A stretch of 47,548 nucleotides of DNA, taken from contig NZ_JBDKWZ010000028.1 of the NCBI RefSeq assembly GCF_039710355.1, positions 1 through 47,548 on the forward strand, written 5' to 3'. Positions 34,817 to 44,112 of the stretch are shown here, piece by piece; positions within the stretch are counted from its first letter, which is position 1, and the number at the start of each line of letters is the position of its first letter. Origin of the DNA: Rapidithrix thailandica (GTDB taxonomy: Bacteria > Bacteroidota > Bacteroidia > Cytophagales > Flammeovirgaceae). The translations under genes and the position numbers were made by a program. The notes beneath the pieces are model-generated. The model was not told where the DNA came from, did not search any database, and saw only the letters and a list, made by a program, of their open reading frames with translations.

Positions 34817-35440
34817 TTAATACAAATTTTCAAGGCGTTCACAGGCGTTTTTGACGGCTTGCAACTGCTCCTGGAGATAGTCTCCGGGAAAGCCCCATAC
34901 TTCCGCGTCCCAATCCCCGGGACGGGTAGCCGAGCCTATGGGAAAGCTGCTCTCCGGGGCCAGGTTCCGGACTTTCACCGCGCTGCCGTCTTCGTAATAG
35001 CTGCCCTCCTGGTGCTGGTAGTAGTCGCGGCCATTGTATCTGGTCATCCGGTAGTAATGCGGAACCTTTAAATTGCTTAAAATACTGGAAATAAAAATCG
35101 TATAATCATCGCAGGCCACGCCCCGGGCCCGCTCCTTCCAGATACGAAGCGGTCTATGCAACTGCTCCGTGCCGGGATCGTCCTTGCGGTACCGGATATG
35201 CCGGCAGATAAAATCAAAGATATTTTTCGTGGTCGTCTCCAGGTACTTGCCCTTCAGGTGCCCGGCCAGTTTCCGGGTATCACCCAACGTCTCTTTGACA
35301 ATCTTCTCAATCAGGTTCAGGGTGTCGAAGACGTCCCCGTGCTGTAAGATTTTATCCGTGCCCTCCAGCTCGCTGAAAGAGGGAAACAGCCGGTTATATT
35401 CCCTGCCGGACCTTATTTCCCGTTTACCTGTGGCTACCAT
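34817..35440 (-). CDS. transglutaminase-like cysteine protease-fold protein
   Basis: The 207-residue protein has a typical transglutaminase-superfamily core: FICRHIRYRKDDPG, then ERARGVACDDYTIFISSILSNLKVPHYYRMTRYNG, with a Cys in VACDDY followed by a Tyr/Arg/His block. The usual His and Asp that complete the triad are plausible further along (QHQEGSYY, DWDAEVWGF). It may cleave or cross-link peptide bonds or act as an inactive binding domain. It lies two bases after the LEA14-like gene's stop. Its partner proteins are unknown. Confidence 0.65.
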   Translation of the reverse strand: MVATGKREIRSGREYNRLFPSFSELEGTDKILQHGDVFDTLNLIEKIVKETLGDTRKLAGHLKGKYLETTTKNIFDFICRHIRYRKDDPGTEQLHRPLRIWKERARGVACDDYTIFISSILSNLKVPHYYRMTRYNGRDYYQHQEGSYYEDGSAVKVRNLAPESSFPIGSATRPGDWDAEVWGFPGDYLQEQLQAVKNACERLENLY

Positions 35441-35442
35441 CC

Positions 35443-35919
35443 CTAAATCCCGTTGACGGTTTGCGTTTTACCTAACTGCTTGGTAAAGCTCTCCGAGAAG
35501 GGATAGCCGTTGGCCTCGCCCTGAACGTCTACCTTGATTTCCATCGAGGACAAAAAGGCAAAGAAGTTCAGCCCTAAAGAGAGCAACGAGGCCTGTAACG
35601 GAAAGCGCTCTACGCTGCTATCCCGGGGCAAGATCCGGTAGGTAGACCCCGCAGGGGGCGACTTCACGATCAGTTTCCATACCCCCTGCCCGTCTTTGAC
35701 GTATAAGGAGATAACCAGATGGCTTAACTGTAAGCTGTGGGTGGAGTAATTGGAAAACCGAAAGGCCGGCTCAAAGTACACCTTGCCCTTGCTGATCCGC
35801 GGCCAGTCGATCCCGGCAAAGCCGATGTCGATCTTTCCGGCCGTGTATTTGGTCTTCAGGGCATCGCCGGCCACCAGGCCCGCCAGCAAAATCCCCCCGG
35901 TGATTAAGAATACATTCAT
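35443..35919 (-). CDS. membrane-anchored LEA14/WHy-like beta protein
   Basis: The 158-residue protein has an N-terminal membrane segment (NVFLITGGILLAGLVAGDAL) and a beta-sandwich-like domain with FRFSNYSTHSLQLSHLVISLYVKDGQGVW and SLGLNFFAFLSSMEIKVDVQG. It resembles LEA14/WHy proteins. The ATG at 35919 is favoured over the one at 35967 because the candidate promoter at 35941-35975 lies in between. It is the first gene of the operon with the transglutaminase-like and membrane proteins. Confidence 0.5.
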   Translation of the reverse strand: MNVFLITGGILLAGLVAGDALKTKYTAGKIDIGFAGIDWPRISKGKVYFEPAFRFSNYSTHSLQLSHLVISLYVKDGQGVWKLIVKSPPAGSTYRILPRDSSVERFPLQASLLSLGLNFFAFLSSMEIKVDVQGEANGYPFSESFTKQLGKTQTVNGI

Positions 35920-35940
35920 ACGTTTTCGAATTGGATAAGG

Positions 35941-35975
35941 CAAGTATAAGAAGGGCGGGTTTTGCATTGAACAAA
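35941..35975 (-). promoter_or_regulatory. candidate promoter for the three-gene operon
   Basis: On the minus strand TTTG (35972-35975) is followed 23 bases on by TATACTTG (35941-35948), close to the Bacteroidota -33 TTTG and -7 TAnnTTTG pattern. The first ATG downstream is at 35919. Confidence 0.5.
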
Positions 35976-36021
35976 CCTAGCCAAACTCGCTGATTTTCAA
36001 TGAAAAATGCGTATTTTTAGC

Positions 36022-36029
36022 TATCTTTA
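36022..36029 (+). promoter_or_regulatory. candidate -7 box upstream of the second small HTH gene
   Basis: TATCTTTA at 36022-36029 is close to TAnnTTTG. It lies 34 bases before the ATG at 36064; a TTTT at 35994-35997 could be a weak -33 element. The same TATCTTTA precedes the other small HTH gene near 28040. Confidence 0.4.
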
Positions 36030-36063
36030 CACCGATTAAAAAACCAAAAAATCCTGTAAAAAA

Positions 36064-36228
36064 ATGAGCATGATCACTAGAAAAGAAATGGCCGATATGT
36101 ACGGGGTGAGTTATTCCACCATCCGAAGATATTTAAAGGCGATTGGCATTGATAACCCCAGGCGTATCAGCCCCAAAGAGATGAAACAGTTTGTAGAACA
36201 TTACGGAGAACCGGACGGATGGGAATAG
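36064..36228 (+). CDS. small helix-turn-helix protein, divergent from the operon
   Basis: The 54-residue protein MSMITRKEMADMYGVSYSTI... is a compact helix-turn-helix: the second helix pair (YGVSYSTIRRYLKAIG) is the recognition part, and RRISPKEMKQFVEHYGEPDG follows. It is transcribed away from the three-gene operon with 144 bases between, so it may be its regulator. A terminator-like hairpin stands 12 bases after its stop. Confidence 0.55.
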   Translation: MSMITRKEMADMYGVSYSTIRRYLKAIGIDNPRRISPKEMKQFVEHYGEPDGWE

Positions 36229-36240
36229 GCATAAAAACAG

Positions 36241-36270
36241 AAAACCCCGGCTGCTGAGAGCTGGGGTTTA
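36241..36270. terminator. possible bidirectional terminator
   Basis: AAACCCCGGC and GCTGGGGTTT pair with one mismatch around an eight-base loop. The hairpin lies between the plus-strand HTH gene and the minus-strand AIPR gene, with short T runs on both sides. Confidence 0.5.
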
Positions 36271-36323
36271 TTAGAATACAAAATAGTTTTCCATATATAA
36301 CAATCTTAGAAAGTAGAAAATGA

Positions 36324-38651
36324 TTAATTCACAAAGCCATATTTCTCAGCCTTTTTGAGATTTAATCTTGCAATAAATTTATTTCTTTTCGTAAATTCTT
36401 TTTTGCCAGCAGCAAGGTCAGCCATAAAACGATATTCAAAAGGTTTAAATCGCTTATTCTTTTTATCCCACTGAACAATTTTTTCTACCAGATCTATAGT
36501 AATCTCCCGTTCATTGTTTTGTTCATTTTCTTCTTCTGAGAAAAATTGCTCCATATCAAAGAAAATTTCAGGAACCTGATCTGAAACAAGACCAAGTATC
36601 AGTTCACCTTGATGACGTTCTATATCTGATAAATTTCTGCTATTCCTGATTCTATTTCCGATTGTGTTAGCCATGTCATATTGGTACAGAGATAGTTTAC
36701 CGGATTCTCTTCCCCAATCCTCAATTTTTTTCCATGTTTTTGGGTGTACAGACTTAATTCTCTCAATGGAAGCATTTACCAATGCCTGAACTGTTTCATC
36801 TTCGGTTACTTTACTTCGACTGACAGATGATTTATTTGTTCTGACCTCATTTAAAGAATCAAGGTTAATTCCAAACTCATGCTCTTTAATTGCATTCCAA
36901 CAGTCTTCTTTTTTAGCCCATTCACCATATAGAGAACCAGGAGCATTTTCTTTGATGTATTTTTCAATACTCACCATTAATTCATACAGCTTATCTTTTA
37001 AATGAGAGCTTAATTTCTGATTTTTCCATATTTTATATAAATCAAGTGAATACTCTAATTGTATTCCTAACCATGCAATGGAATATGGAACTGTGATATA
37101 ACGCATGTCACCTATTGAATTCGGCCTAACACCGTATATTTTTTCAGCAGTCTTAAAAAGTATAGCTAACGCAATGGCATCTTCAAACCAAATATTATCC
37201 GGTTTGGAATCAAAATTATAACTCAAGAACTGTGCATAGTTCTTTTGACTTCCTCTTACGACAAAATGTGGGCCTATGACCAATTTCTTTCCATTGTAAA
37301 CCTCCCGATAAGAATTGACATATTTTGCCAGAAGTTCTTTGGTAAACATCTGACTTCTTGGATTCTGCTTGTCAAATTGTTTTCGTCTGGAAGGGGTAAT
37401 TCCAAATCTTATTTTTTCATTTTTATACTGTCCTCTTGATCTTTCGAAGAACCAACGGGTTTGATGTGATCCTCCTGTCTGTGGGGGTGCCCAAATAGTT
37501 CGTGAAAACTTTTCCAGAATTACGTGGTTTTCCCTGTTTGAACTTAGGTCCGAAGCAGAAACTCTGTTTTGGGTATTAGCATATTCCGCTATTCTGCCTA
37601 CAATTTCACCAAAGTTCTGCCGGTTATTTACAATGGTCAGCTTTACAGGAACAAAAATTTGTGAAATATCAGCTTTATCTTTTTTCCAGGTATGGTAGAT
37701 TGAAGCTGTTGTTTGTCCTCCGTTTACAATCTGAAAGTCCTTTACATAACCAATTGCTTTGCCTTGATTGTTAGGGAGGGTAATAATTTCTACTTCTTCG
37801 GCAGTCGCGGCAATTCCATTATTGAATGCCATGAACATATGCTGTTCATTCAGGATGGTCTTTCTGATTCCCTTGTTGATTTTTCCTGTAAATTGCAGAA
37901 AGGAACGGACATTTTGTTCTAAAAGTCTTGGCCCATATTGTTCGTATATATCGGCCAGAACTGATCCTGGCATAATCGCCAGATGCGACTGATAATCCTT
38001 GTTTTCAATTCTATTGTCTATACAGGGTACAGTAACATTATTGCTTTTAAAATCAATCTCAATTGGAATTCTTGATTTTTCGGAAAGGTTAAAGAGATAA
38101 TTAATGTCAATAGCACGATAAAATACTGGATAACCGGCTACTTTATCTGAAAGTTTCAAATCAGTCTTTACCTCTCCATTAGTGACCAAGAAGACGTTGA
38201 CTCTTGTAAGAAACTCTCTTATTTCCGGCACATTAGCCAATGTTTGTGCTAAATCAAATATTTCCGAACTTTCTTCCAGTTTGTTCACATAATCTTTGTA
38301 AATGGCATTTCGGAAAAATTTTGCAAGACGGTCAATAGCCTTTTCAGCTTCTGCTTTTGAAACAGACTGTATACTTTCATCAGGCCTATAGATGGTAACA
38401 AACAGATCCAGAGTTTCGTAATTTTCGTAAAGAGCGTATGCATTTATTTTGTGCTCAACACCCCTTTTACTTATTTTTTCATCATAGCAAACCCGGTAAT
38501 TTTCCGTTTCACCGACATCAGAAAGTAATGACAGTGCATAATCAGTAAATATCTGTTCAGGAGTAGCTCCTTCTTCTGCGGATAGAAGACTTGTTTTTAC
38601 ATCCTCTTGGATCTCAGTATAAAATTTGATTAGTTCCCTGTTTTCAAGCAT
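36324..38651 (-). CDS. AIPR-family (abortive infection) protein of the defence locus
   Basis: The 775-residue protein has the AIPR core: FNNGIAATAEEVEII (276-290) and FQIVNGGQTTASIYHTWKK (306-324). A helical C-terminal half has YMVSIEKYIKENAPGS-like and RFMADLAAGKKEF segments. AIPR proteins are linked to phage resistance and to restriction-like systems, and they occur together with Z1 and MORC genes. It is the last gene of the operon, four bases after the nuclease gene's stop, so it is probably produced with the other components. Its biochemical role is not settled; the conserved core may act as a nuclease or DNA-binding domain. Confidence 0.85.
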   Translation of the reverse strand: MLENRELIKFYTEIQEDVKTSLLSAEEGATPEQIFTDYALSLLSDVGETENYRVCYDEKISKRGVEHKINAYALYENYETLDLFVTIYRPDESIQSVSKAEAEKAIDRLAKFFRNAIYKDYVNKLEESSEIFDLAQTLANVPEIREFLTRVNVFLVTNGEVKTDLKLSDKVAGYPVFYRAIDINYLFNLSEKSRIPIEIDFKSNNVTVPCIDNRIENKDYQSHLAIMPGSVLADIYEQYGPRLLEQNVRSFLQFTGKINKGIRKTILNEQHMFMAFNNGIAATAEEVEIITLPNNQGKAIGYVKDFQIVNGGQTTASIYHTWKKDKADISQIFVPVKLTIVNNRQNFGEIVGRIAEYANTQNRVSASDLSSNRENHVILEKFSRTIWAPPQTGGSHQTRWFFERSRGQYKNEKIRFGITPSRRKQFDKQNPRSQMFTKELLAKYVNSYREVYNGKKLVIGPHFVVRGSQKNYAQFLSYNFDSKPDNIWFEDAIALAILFKTAEKIYGVRPNSIGDMRYITVPYSIAWLGIQLEYSLDLYKIWKNQKLSSHLKDKLYELMVSIEKYIKENAPGSLYGEWAKKEDCWNAIKEHEFGINLDSLNEVRTNKSSVSRSKVTEDETVQALVNASIERIKSVHPKTWKKIEDWGRESGKLSLYQYDMANTIGNRIRNSRNLSDIERHQGELILGLVSDQVPEIFFDMEQFFSEEENEQNNEREITIDLVEKIVQWDKKNKRFKPFEYRFMADLAAGKKEFTKRNKFIARLNLKKAEKYGFVN

Positions 38652-38655
38652 AAAA

Positions 38656-39654
38656 TCAATAGTTTGCTATCTCTGAGAATAATTGATCTTCACTTAACGA
38701 CCAAGAATTATTTGAAATGATAACAGTGTATTTCACATCACCAACACCTGAAGGCACAAGACTTTCAGTAATTCTGGGGAAGTCTTCGGTTATACGGTAA
38801 ATATTTTCCTGTCTTATTGAATAGCCATTTTCATTATACAAATCAAGGTGTATATCAAAATAATTGGCTTCCAGAAGTTTAACTTTAAAAGCATTCAACA
38901 CAACAGGGTTGTTGCTGATAAGTCCTTCTACCCCTTCAACAATTTCATTTAGCGTTTCTCCATGATGTCTACGGACATCAAGTGATAGATGGTAGAGAAA
39001 AATACTTGGGACGAACGAGGTGTCTAACTGACGTTCACTTGTGATTTGTAGTTTTTGATGATTTTTACCATGTGTGGTTTTTACTTCTACCGCCCAATCG
39101 GAAAATTGAAAATCCTGGATGGCCTTTTCTGGTCCCTTCCAACTGGAAATACAAAATTCATGATTATCCGAATGAGTTAGAAATTTTCTCAGAAAATAAA
39201 GTTCACCATACAATCCTCTTTGTGCTTCATCTGATAGTCCCTGTTGTCCAAGTTTTTCAAATAGCAACCTCCATTTTTCTAGCCTGAGGAGGAGTTGATT
39301 AATCAAGCTGCTTTCTTTTGTAGTCTCAGAAACCTCGCTGATTAAATCTTCACATAAGGCTGAGAAGATATCTTTATGCTGATTATTAAGAAGCAAAATT
39401 AGCATAAACTGCTTTTGAGGTTGTTTTTCGTCAGGCAGAATTTCAATCTTAATATCTCTAAACTTATCACAGTTTTGTAGTTGTAGATCAAAGCTTTTAT
39501 CAAGGTGTACGGCAATGCACCTAAGCCTTTCCGGTACTTTCAGGCTAACATATACGTCAGGTTTAACTTTTCCTGAAAATCTTTTGTAAAGCAAGCCGCT
39601 TTGCAAAAATTTATCGCCTTCAAGTTCATCCCATATTTTCTCAATTTTCATCAT
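38656..39654 (-). CDS. PD-(D/E)XK nuclease-like protein of the defence locus
   Basis: The 332-residue protein carries a nuclease signature: GLYGELYFLRKFL near 148-160 (candidate catalytic E152), then QDFQFSDWAVEVKTTHGKNH at 181-200 with the D...ExK pattern (D182, E191, K193). This fits the PD-(D/E)XK superfamily. The ATG at 39654 is chosen; it gives a 14-base overlap with the end of the Z1 gene. The enzyme is the likely DNA-cutting component of the locus, probably directed by the Z1 helicase and the MORC ATPase. Confidence 0.8.
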   Translation of the reverse strand: MMKIEKIWDELEGDKFLQSGLLYKRFSGKVKPDVYVSLKVPERLRCIAVHLDKSFDLQLQNCDKFRDIKIEILPDEKQPQKQFMLILLLNNQHKDIFSALCEDLISEVSETTKESSLINQLLLRLEKWRLLFEKLGQQGLSDEAQRGLYGELYFLRKFLTHSDNHEFCISSWKGPEKAIQDFQFSDWAVEVKTTHGKNHQKLQITSERQLDTSFVPSIFLYHLSLDVRRHHGETLNEIVEGVEGLISNNPVVLNAFKVKLLEANYFDIHLDLYNENGYSIRQENIYRITEDFPRITESLVPSGVGDVKYTVIISNNSWSLSEDQLFSEIANY

Positions 39655-42406
39655 CAATAAAATCGTCTACGTTTTCTTCCATGTTAAATCTGTCCAGCAG
39701 TTGTTCATTCACAGCATAGGCAACATATGCACTAAAGTCACTACCAGGAAAACTGATTGCGTAACCAACAAATGGATTTGAACCAGTAGGCATTCCGGCA
39801 CCGGCAGGATCAAGTAAATAAATGAGCAATAAAGGTTTTTTGGGATCTCTTATTTTGTTTCGAACAATTTCTCCATTGGGATATGAAGGAGTTCCTTCTT
39901 TATTCTTCTTTGCCCGATCTTCCGCAGTCAACTCCATAGCCCTCGTATATTCTTCAGAGGTCAAGTCTATGAATTCATCTTTCGGGCTGATTATGTGTGA
40001 TTTCCTAAGGTAATAAATGTTGCTATCCGAATTATTTTCGTCTTCTCGTCTCATGAAACAGCCAATATCAATCGGATTACTGTTAATTTGAAATACACTG
40101 GTATAGGAACTGTTTCGTTTTGACATAAGAGCGACCCGCCAGCTTGTTAATTCACCATTTGGCAGTTGTGCGTTAATAAACCGGATAAGGTTTTGAGGAT
40201 CATACGCTTTTAGGTTTTCCGGTGTTCTTATCCCATTTAAATAATCAATAACCTCATTCGCAGATCTGTCATACCAAACAAAATTGTTATTAATTGTACT
40301 GTAACTATCCGACAGCCCGGATATGAATGTGTTTGTAGAATCCAGATTATGGTCAATAATTGATTGTTCTTTCTTAAGCTCATATGATTCAACCAGACGA
40401 CCTGCCCAAGTTACATGAACCATTACTGCAGAACGTAATTTGTTGGTTGCAGAAATTTGTAATACTCCCGGATGAGTTCGAACTTTCAATGCATATTGTT
40501 CGGGAGTAGAGCCGGCAACATCAGCCATATAATCAAATTCCTCGCGTAATTCTTCTGTCGCATGAGTAATGTGACAAAACCATTCATTCAGTTCCCGGCT
40601 TGTAAATAATCTACAAAGATCAACATAGCCCGGTCTATAACCAAACCAGCGTCCCATTTGCATCAATGTATCATACATTTTTGATGAACGTAAGTAATAG
40701 CTGACAGACAGCCCTTCGAGGGTCAGTCCTCTTGATAATTTATTTCCTCCAACAGCTATAACTGATAATCCATCACGGTGATCATAGTAATTCAATGCCT
40801 CGCGGGAGCCACCATGAATTGCCTTCACTTCTATCCTAGAGGCAGCATCATTAAGATGTGCTAACACATCTTCCCATAAATGAACCTGAATTTGCAGGTC
40901 TGTTGTTGCAAGCGGGGAATTTAATATTTGATTTGAAACGGTTATGTATGACTTATAACTTGGTTGATCATCTTCAAATGTTGCTCTGAATTCTTCCAGT
41001 GTATCTCTGTCATTCTGGTCTATTCCCCTTCGGTAAAGATCAAACTGATTTTGTACAAGGTCAGCTATGTGATCTTGCCACAGCTGAAAACGAGAAACAT
41101 GGATCAGCATAGAATTGTGAACAGTCGTTTGTCCTCTTAATCTCCTAACAGCACATGTCAGAATGAAACAACGAATTGCCCGTTTCAACGAATCAGGAAT
41201 TGAAGATGGTAGCTGGTCAAGTTGTTTATGCTTGTCGGGAACAAATGACTGATGGTCTTCAATTCTGTTGATTATTGGATAAACGGTATTGGATTCGTCC
41301 TCATCTTCGACTGGTTGGAATCCGAATATTTTTTCAGGCCCAACATAATTTGAAGGGGCCGGAATATTTATGATGAAGTCCCGTGGAAACAGGTTATCCT
41401 CTTCAAGCGGAATAAAAATGTTTGCAAAAGGTGTAGCTGTATAACCAACATATCCAGATTTTCTGAATAAACCCAAAATATCCCTGATCTGACCATTGAT
41501 TCTTGTCGGTTCCCATTCTGGTTTATTTGTGTTAATAGAAGCATTATCAGCCTCATCATCAATCAGTAGTAATGACTTATTCGTAATAATTCTCCTCCCA
41601 TCTGCATCAACAAGATTAACCTTTGATGACAACCACTGATGTAACCGTCTCAAAACATGAGGGTTTTTCTTAACCACAGCAACGATAGGTTCATTGGTGT
41701 CGAAATTTAACCCTAATGCATTTGCTGCTCCTTGTGTAAAATCCCCGTTACCCAGGCTGGATGTCAGGGAATGAGCTGTGCCCGATTTATTTATTTTCCC
41801 TACTCCAATCCTGATATTATTATTCAGGTTGAATGCTCTTGTATGTTGTGTATCAAAACCAAGAAACCCTTCATCAAGCCTTAACTGAGTCTGACTTCTA
41901 AGATTATTGTGTATTCCAGCCAGTACAATGATGAGTTTAAATCCCGCATCAGCAGCTTTACAGATAAGGCCAGTGTAGTTTGATGTCTTGCCGGACTGAA
42001 CCTGTCCAACAACCAGTCCTTTTTTATCTATTTGAATATTAGCAGTGGGATCAAAGAGCCCATCCAATATTCTGTCGGTAAGGCGATCAAGTTTATTTAA
42101 TGTGTCTGGTGCGAAATTTTTTTCGTCCTGTAAATAAGCACGATATCGCGACCAAAAATCCCAGTTGATTACACCTCTTTTTTCATTTAGCCATGGCAGA
42201 CGTCTTTCTTCCCTCTCAATTATCCTGTAATCCTCTACACGAACACTATATATACTTTCAATTTCCCTGATCAACTGCTTCCTGTCGCAGTCTTGAAAAT
42301 CAGACATCTGAAGAACTTGGGTTACCCGTTCTTCTATTTGCTCTCTGCTTACAGATGTAGTATTACCGAGCAACACCCTTATAATTCGTATAGCTTGTTC
42401 AATCAT
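39641..42406 (-). CDS. Z1-domain superfamily II helicase-like ATPase
   Basis: The 921-residue protein has an SF2 ATPase core: Walker A GQVQSGKT (134-141), motif II DDEAD (283-287), and the conserved HGGSREALNYYDHRDGLSVI, then VGGNKLSRGLTLEGL and LMQMGRWFGYRPGY typical of the Z1 region. It would translocate on DNA and drive recognition or cleavage with its partners. It starts one base after the MORC stop, showing a single operon. Motifs and length are intact. Confidence 0.88.
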   Translation of the reverse strand: MIEQAIRIIRVLLGNTTSVSREQIEERVTQVLQMSDFQDCDRKQLIREIESIYSVRVEDYRIIEREERRLPWLNEKRGVINWDFWSRYRAYLQDEKNFAPDTLNKLDRLTDRILDGLFDPTANIQIDKKGLVVGQVQSGKTSNYTGLICKAADAGFKLIIVLAGIHNNLRSQTQLRLDEGFLGFDTQHTRAFNLNNNIRIGVGKINKSGTAHSLTSSLGNGDFTQGAANALGLNFDTNEPIVAVVKKNPHVLRRLHQWLSSKVNLVDADGRRIITNKSLLLIDDEADNASINTNKPEWEPTRINGQIRDILGLFRKSGYVGYTATPFANIFIPLEEDNLFPRDFIINIPAPSNYVGPEKIFGFQPVEDEDESNTVYPIINRIEDHQSFVPDKHKQLDQLPSSIPDSLKRAIRCFILTCAVRRLRGQTTVHNSMLIHVSRFQLWQDHIADLVQNQFDLYRRGIDQNDRDTLEEFRATFEDDQPSYKSYITVSNQILNSPLATTDLQIQVHLWEDVLAHLNDAASRIEVKAIHGGSREALNYYDHRDGLSVIAVGGNKLSRGLTLEGLSVSYYLRSSKMYDTLMQMGRWFGYRPGYVDLCRLFTSRELNEWFCHITHATEELREEFDYMADVAGSTPEQYALKVRTHPGVLQISATNKLRSAVMVHVTWAGRLVESYELKKEQSIIDHNLDSTNTFISGLSDSYSTINNNFVWYDRSANEVIDYLNGIRTPENLKAYDPQNLIRFINAQLPNGELTSWRVALMSKRNSSYTSVFQINSNPIDIGCFMRREDENNSDSNIYYLRKSHIISPKDEFIDLTSEEYTRAMELTAEDRAKKNKEGTPSYPNGEIVRNKIRDPKKPLLLIYLLDPAGAGMPTGSNPFVGYAISFPGSDFSAYVAYAVNEQLLDRFNMEENVDDFIDDEN

Positions 42407-42407
42407 T

Positions 42408-43880
42408 TTATAGCTGTTCGAGAAATTCCAGATAAAAATTAAATGGTTCTATATTCGCAATTCTAGCTTTAGCCTGCTCGGGTTCAACGCCTTCAGAAAT
42501 CATGTTCTCATACATGATTTTCATTACCTCTGAAACAACTTGCTGATTCTTTCCTTCAAATGGTTGTCCGTGTGGAAACTCATTTTCATTCTCCTTTAGT
42601 GTAATAAGAGGAACCGGAACGGTTTCTTCGATAAATTGAAGGACTTTTTCTATTTCACCGGAAAGCCCATTATTTTTTTGAAAAAGTTCCTTTAACAGTG
42701 GGTGATTCCTATTTAATTTATAAAACCGTTTGCCATGTCTTGTCCTTTCTTCCCAAAAAGGGAAATATTCATTAACAATAAGTTTTCTTTTTATGACTTT
42801 GCCTTTGTGCCTGTATACTTCCAATGCCTGTCCTCTTGCTTCTTTCGCAACAGAAAGTAACTGCTCTTTCAATCTCCCTGGTGGCCGGGCTATTGATTTT
42901 TTTATATCAACCTGCCATTCATCATCCATAGTATTAGGTAGGTCAACACTAATTCTGCACAAATCATAATGAACTTCTTTTTTAAAAATGCCTAGCCAGT
43001 CGCCTGCCACAAGCAGTCTTTTGTTCCTATATACATAGAATCCCTGATGTGCTGTCCAGCTATCTTCCGGGCCTTTCCCATAATTATATTGTTCAGTTGT
43101 TAATTTTGACCTATGAGGTAATATGAATCCCTTAATACGAATTTTACCACCTTCTAAAACCGTCTCCGGTTTTGGTTGAAGTCCTTCATAACCGATCATA
43201 AAAGGATCCCAAACAGCAATCTTCCTACCTCTGAAAAATACATTTAACCCTTCTTCCATGTACCTGTGAAAAACCATTGAGAGGTGCTTCTTTACCCGCT
43301 CCATAGTCTCCAGGAATTTGGCTTTGGAAGTAACACTACCAGATGAGGTGTTTTTTGTTAACCGGTCTATATCATGCCATATGACGGTTGTGCATGAGTT
43401 AAGATCACCTAATTTCTGTTTAAAACCTTCAATATCCGGACAGAATTTAATCAGTTTCCATGCTTTTGCATAATTGACATAATCCAAATCCCAGGACCAG
43501 TAAACAATTGGAGTGTCTTTCGTTTTTGATATGACACAAAATTTTCGACATTGAGAAAAAGAAGCTGTTTTAAGTCCAAGCCCAAACCTTCCCAGGTCAT
43601 TTTCACGTCTTTTTGTTAAAGGACTGACACTACCTGGTTTCATGGCCTGAATTAATGTATCATTAGTCATCCCAAAACCGTCATCCGTAATAGAAATTAC
43701 TGTATCAGGACCATTCCAAGAATAGTCTACCCAAATATTTTTGGCTTCAGCAGAAATGGAATTATCAATGATATCAGCAATTGCAGTTTCAACAGAATAC
43801 CCGATTGCACGGAAGGTTTCTATCATTGAACTCGCTTCTGGTTCAGCTGAGATGGATTCTATTTTGGAATAGTTAATCAT
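42408..43880 (-). CDS. MORC-type GHKL ATPase of the defence locus
   Basis: The 490-residue protein has the GHKL ATP-binding signature: IADIIDNSISA with N41 (N box), DDGFGMTN at 67-74 (G1), GRFGLGLKTAS at 98-108 (G2). The downstream S5-like region fits the MORC branch described by Iyer, Abhiman and Aravind (2008) for prokaryotic restriction-like systems, rather than DNA gyrase or MutL. The ATG at 43880 is used; TTG at 43883 is the alternative. It is probably a dimeric clamp that acts with the Z1 helicase. Confidence 0.88.
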   Translation of the reverse strand: MINYSKIESISAEPEASSMIETFRAIGYSVETAIADIIDNSISAEAKNIWVDYSWNGPDTVISITDDGFGMTNDTLIQAMKPGSVSPLTKRRENDLGRFGLGLKTASFSQCRKFCVISKTKDTPIVYWSWDLDYVNYAKAWKLIKFCPDIEGFKQKLGDLNSCTTVIWHDIDRLTKNTSSGSVTSKAKFLETMERVKKHLSMVFHRYMEEGLNVFFRGRKIAVWDPFMIGYEGLQPKPETVLEGGKIRIKGFILPHRSKLTTEQYNYGKGPEDSWTAHQGFYVYRNKRLLVAGDWLGIFKKEVHYDLCRISVDLPNTMDDEWQVDIKKSIARPPGRLKEQLLSVAKEARGQALEVYRHKGKVIKRKLIVNEYFPFWEERTRHGKRFYKLNRNHPLLKELFQKNNGLSGEIEKVLQFIEETVPVPLITLKENENEFPHGQPFEGKNQQVVSEVMKIMYENMISEGVEPEQAKARIANIEPFNFYLEFLEQL

Positions 43881-44088
43881 CAATATCCATTAGTTCGTTA
43901 GGGGAAGGCTTTATTAAACTTTTGTTTTCCTATATTTTTGATCTTATTTTCAAATTTGAAATAAACCTACCTAGTTTTAGGCTTCATTATTTAAGAAACA
44001 ATCACATTCTTTTTTTATTATACCCTATTATTACTTCCTATTCCTACTCTTTTTAGTCTATAGTAGACCTGATTATGTTTTTTTTGCA

Positions 44089-44112
44089 ATAAGCTTTTTG
44101 AAAAAAGCTTAT
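44089..44112. repeat. 24-bp palindrome overlapping the methyltransferase stop codon
   Basis: ATAAGCTTTTT, two bases, AAAAAGCTTAT pair perfectly. The stem covers the TAA stop (44109-44111). No T-run follows it on the minus strand, so it is weak as an intrinsic terminator. It may still separate the methyltransferase transcript from the MORC operon. Confidence 0.4.

Noticed and set aside
42408..43880. MORC gene as MutL or a type II topoisomerase subunit
   Set aside because: It shares the GHKL motifs, but its neighbours and length fit the MORC branch; no topoisomerase or mismatch-repair partner is present.
44089..44112. Palindrome at the methyltransferase stop as an intrinsic terminator
   Set aside because: No T-run follows the stem on the minus strand, so it is listed only as a palindrome.
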